A stretch of 6,823 bases of DNA from an uncultured Clostridia bacterium (GTDB lineage: Bacteria; Bacillota; Clostridia; Oscillospirales; Acutalibacteraceae): the NCBI GenBank assembly GCA_946409885.1, contig CAMJYF010000099.1, positions 1-6,823 of the forward strand, read 5' to 3'. Positions 5,851-6,823 of the stretch are shown piece after piece. The position numbers and the translations under genes are program-made. The number at the start of each line of letters is the position of its first letter. Within the stretch, counting starts at the first letter, position 1. The notes under the pieces are model-generated. The model ran no database searches and had not been told where the DNA came from. It saw only the letters and a list, made by a program, of their open reading frames with translations.

Positions 5851-6823
5851 TTAGTTGTAGTACATCAGATAATCGCCGTTTGCATAAGCGCCATCTCCCA
5901 ATTTTGCCCAGATCTTTCCGTTTCTGTCTGTCTCTGTCCCGAAAACATATACTTTTGTATCAGGAGGCAAAACCTCAAGAACGCGATAATCCGTTCCGGG
6001 ACCACTTCGCACGTTCAGGTAATCTGTCGTCCAGCAGTAACCGCTGAATGTGTTGACGTTGGAATTGGGGGTGTCCTGTTGGATTTCTATGGATGAAGGC
6101 CCAGTATACGTATAGTTTTCTTCGGGTGGGTTTACAGATTCCAACACTTCCCCTTCGGGAGAAACAACCATGGCCCTGTCACCGGAGAGAACATAGTTTT
6201 TATCATATTCGGCATAATCTGTAAACGAATAGGAATAGACGATATTATTGCCTACTATCTGAATTACCTCATTGTATCTGTTGCCGAACTCTGCATCGAC
6301 AGTCCAAAGAACATTGCCCTGAAGATCGGTTTTCATTATCGCTTCTGTCGGAGTTTCTGCAATAAGGATAATCCCATCTTCCACCTTTCTGATTCCGGTT
6401 TTTTGGCCGACGTATTTTTTTGCGAATACATCTTCACCGGTAGACGCCTCTATAATATACATATATCCATTTGCAATCAGATAAATACTATTTGTGGTGC
6501 AGTCAAAGGAGGCGGAAGCGGTGTCTTCAAATTCTTTTGTCCAAATTTTTTTCAGTTCGCGAGTATAGCAGCTTAAGGTAAAACTGTTGAGCGTATGATT
6601 GAAGTTTTTGACAAAAAAATGATCAAAATCCGCCGAAAAGGATATTGTCCTTTCTTCTGCGTCTGTTGATTTCAGATCGAGGATTTTGCCCTCGGCAGCA
6701 TCGAACTCATATTTTGTGAAATTTGCGTTGCTTTGGTTTTCAAGTTCGACGACATAAGCTGCCGAAAAATCCGCATCAGGATTCCAATATTCCGTGTCAT
6801 TGATATCGGAAATGATGACATCT
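5851..6823 (-). CDS. Probable beta-propeller protein with C-terminal SH3b domain (N-terminus cut by window edge)
   Basis: The frame is open from the right edge of the window to the TAA at 5851-5853, giving 323 visible residues; the start lies outside. Visible residues 264-322 form a bacterial SH3 (SH3b) domain with the classic LNVRSGPGTDYRVLEVLPP signature and a later KIWAKL. Such domains usually bind cell wall. Before it, PQQ-like or WD-like propeller strands can be seen: KKIWTKEF (about 91-98), NSIYLIANGYMYIIEASTGE (111-130), TDLQGNVLW (165-173) and SPEGEVLES (221-229). Together these suggest a secreted or lipid-anchored surface protein, but any signal peptide is out of view. Base composition is far more AT-rich (39% GC over three sampled 60-base lines, against 62% for a tyrS line), and codons such as TTA, ATA and AAA are common, hinting at horizontal transfer. 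The ATG at 6462 is internal and not the start. The exact function is unknown. Confidence 0.88.
   Translation of the reverse strand, partial: DVIISDINDTEYWNPDADFSAAYVVELENQSNANFTKYEFDAAEGKILDLKSTDAEERTISFSADFDHFFVKNFNHTLNSFTLSCYTRELKKIWTKEFEDTASASFDCTTNSIYLIANGYMYIIEASTGEDVFAKKYVGQKTGIRKVEDGIILIAETPTEAIMKTDLQGNVLWTVDAEFGNRYNEVIQIVGNNIVYSYSFTDYAEYDKNYVLSGDRAMVVSPEGEVLESVNPPEENYTYTGPSSIEIQQDTPNSNVNTFSGYCWTTDYLNVRSGPGTDYRVLEVLPPDTKVYVFGTETDRNGKIWAKLGDGAYANGDYLMYYN

Noticed and set aside
6460..6462. ATG as start of a 203-residue SH3b protein
   Set aside because: The frame continues open to the window edge with propeller-like sequence and the same codon style; no convincing ribosome binding site precedes it, so it is internal.

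Overview
The window looks like a chromosomal segment of a GC-rich Firmicute, probably a clostridial gut-type bacterium (Oscillospiraceae/Ruminococcaceae-like). This is inferred from strong AAAGGAG-type ribosome binding sites, a sigma-A-type promoter, an LCP wall-polymer ligase, a GH51 arabinofuranosidase and roughly 60% GC in the housekeeping genes. It holds seven protein genes, two of them cut by the window edges. I saw no rRNA, tRNA, CRISPR array, insertion sequence or phage gene.

Layout. On the minus strand, positions 1-1812 carry an LCP (LytR-CpsA-Psr) membrane protein followed 12 bases after its stop by the start of a GH51 alpha-L-arabinofuranosidase (abfA, cut at position 1). Positions 1813-2126 are a divergent control region, with a clear promoter (TTGAAA-17-TATAAT) firing rightwards, a weaker leftward candidate, an AT-rich palindrome and a GC-rich folded leader. 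On the plus strand, 2127-5723 is a tight four-gene operon: a Nudix hydrolase with an N-terminal pyrophosphatase-like domain, a small-multidrug-export-family membrane protein, an unrecognised three-pass membrane protein with a long charged tail, and tyrosyl-tRNA synthetase (tyrS). A 15-bp hairpin with T-tracts on both strands (5750-5783) ends the operon. From the other side it ends a convergent, much AT-richer gene (5851 to the right edge) for a probable beta-propeller protein with a C-terminal SH3b domain.

How the genes may work together. The plus-strand operon pairs an aminoacyl-tRNA synthetase with an enzyme likely to clear dinucleoside polyphosphates such as Ap4A, a known by-product of such synthetases; two membrane proteins lie between them. 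The leftward pair joins wall-polymer attachment with arabinoside hydrolysis. The best candidates for something undescribed are the degenerate pyrophosphatase-Nudix fusion, the orphan 321-residue membrane protein, and the low-GC propeller/SH3b gene. None of these amounts to a demonstrated new system from sequence alone.
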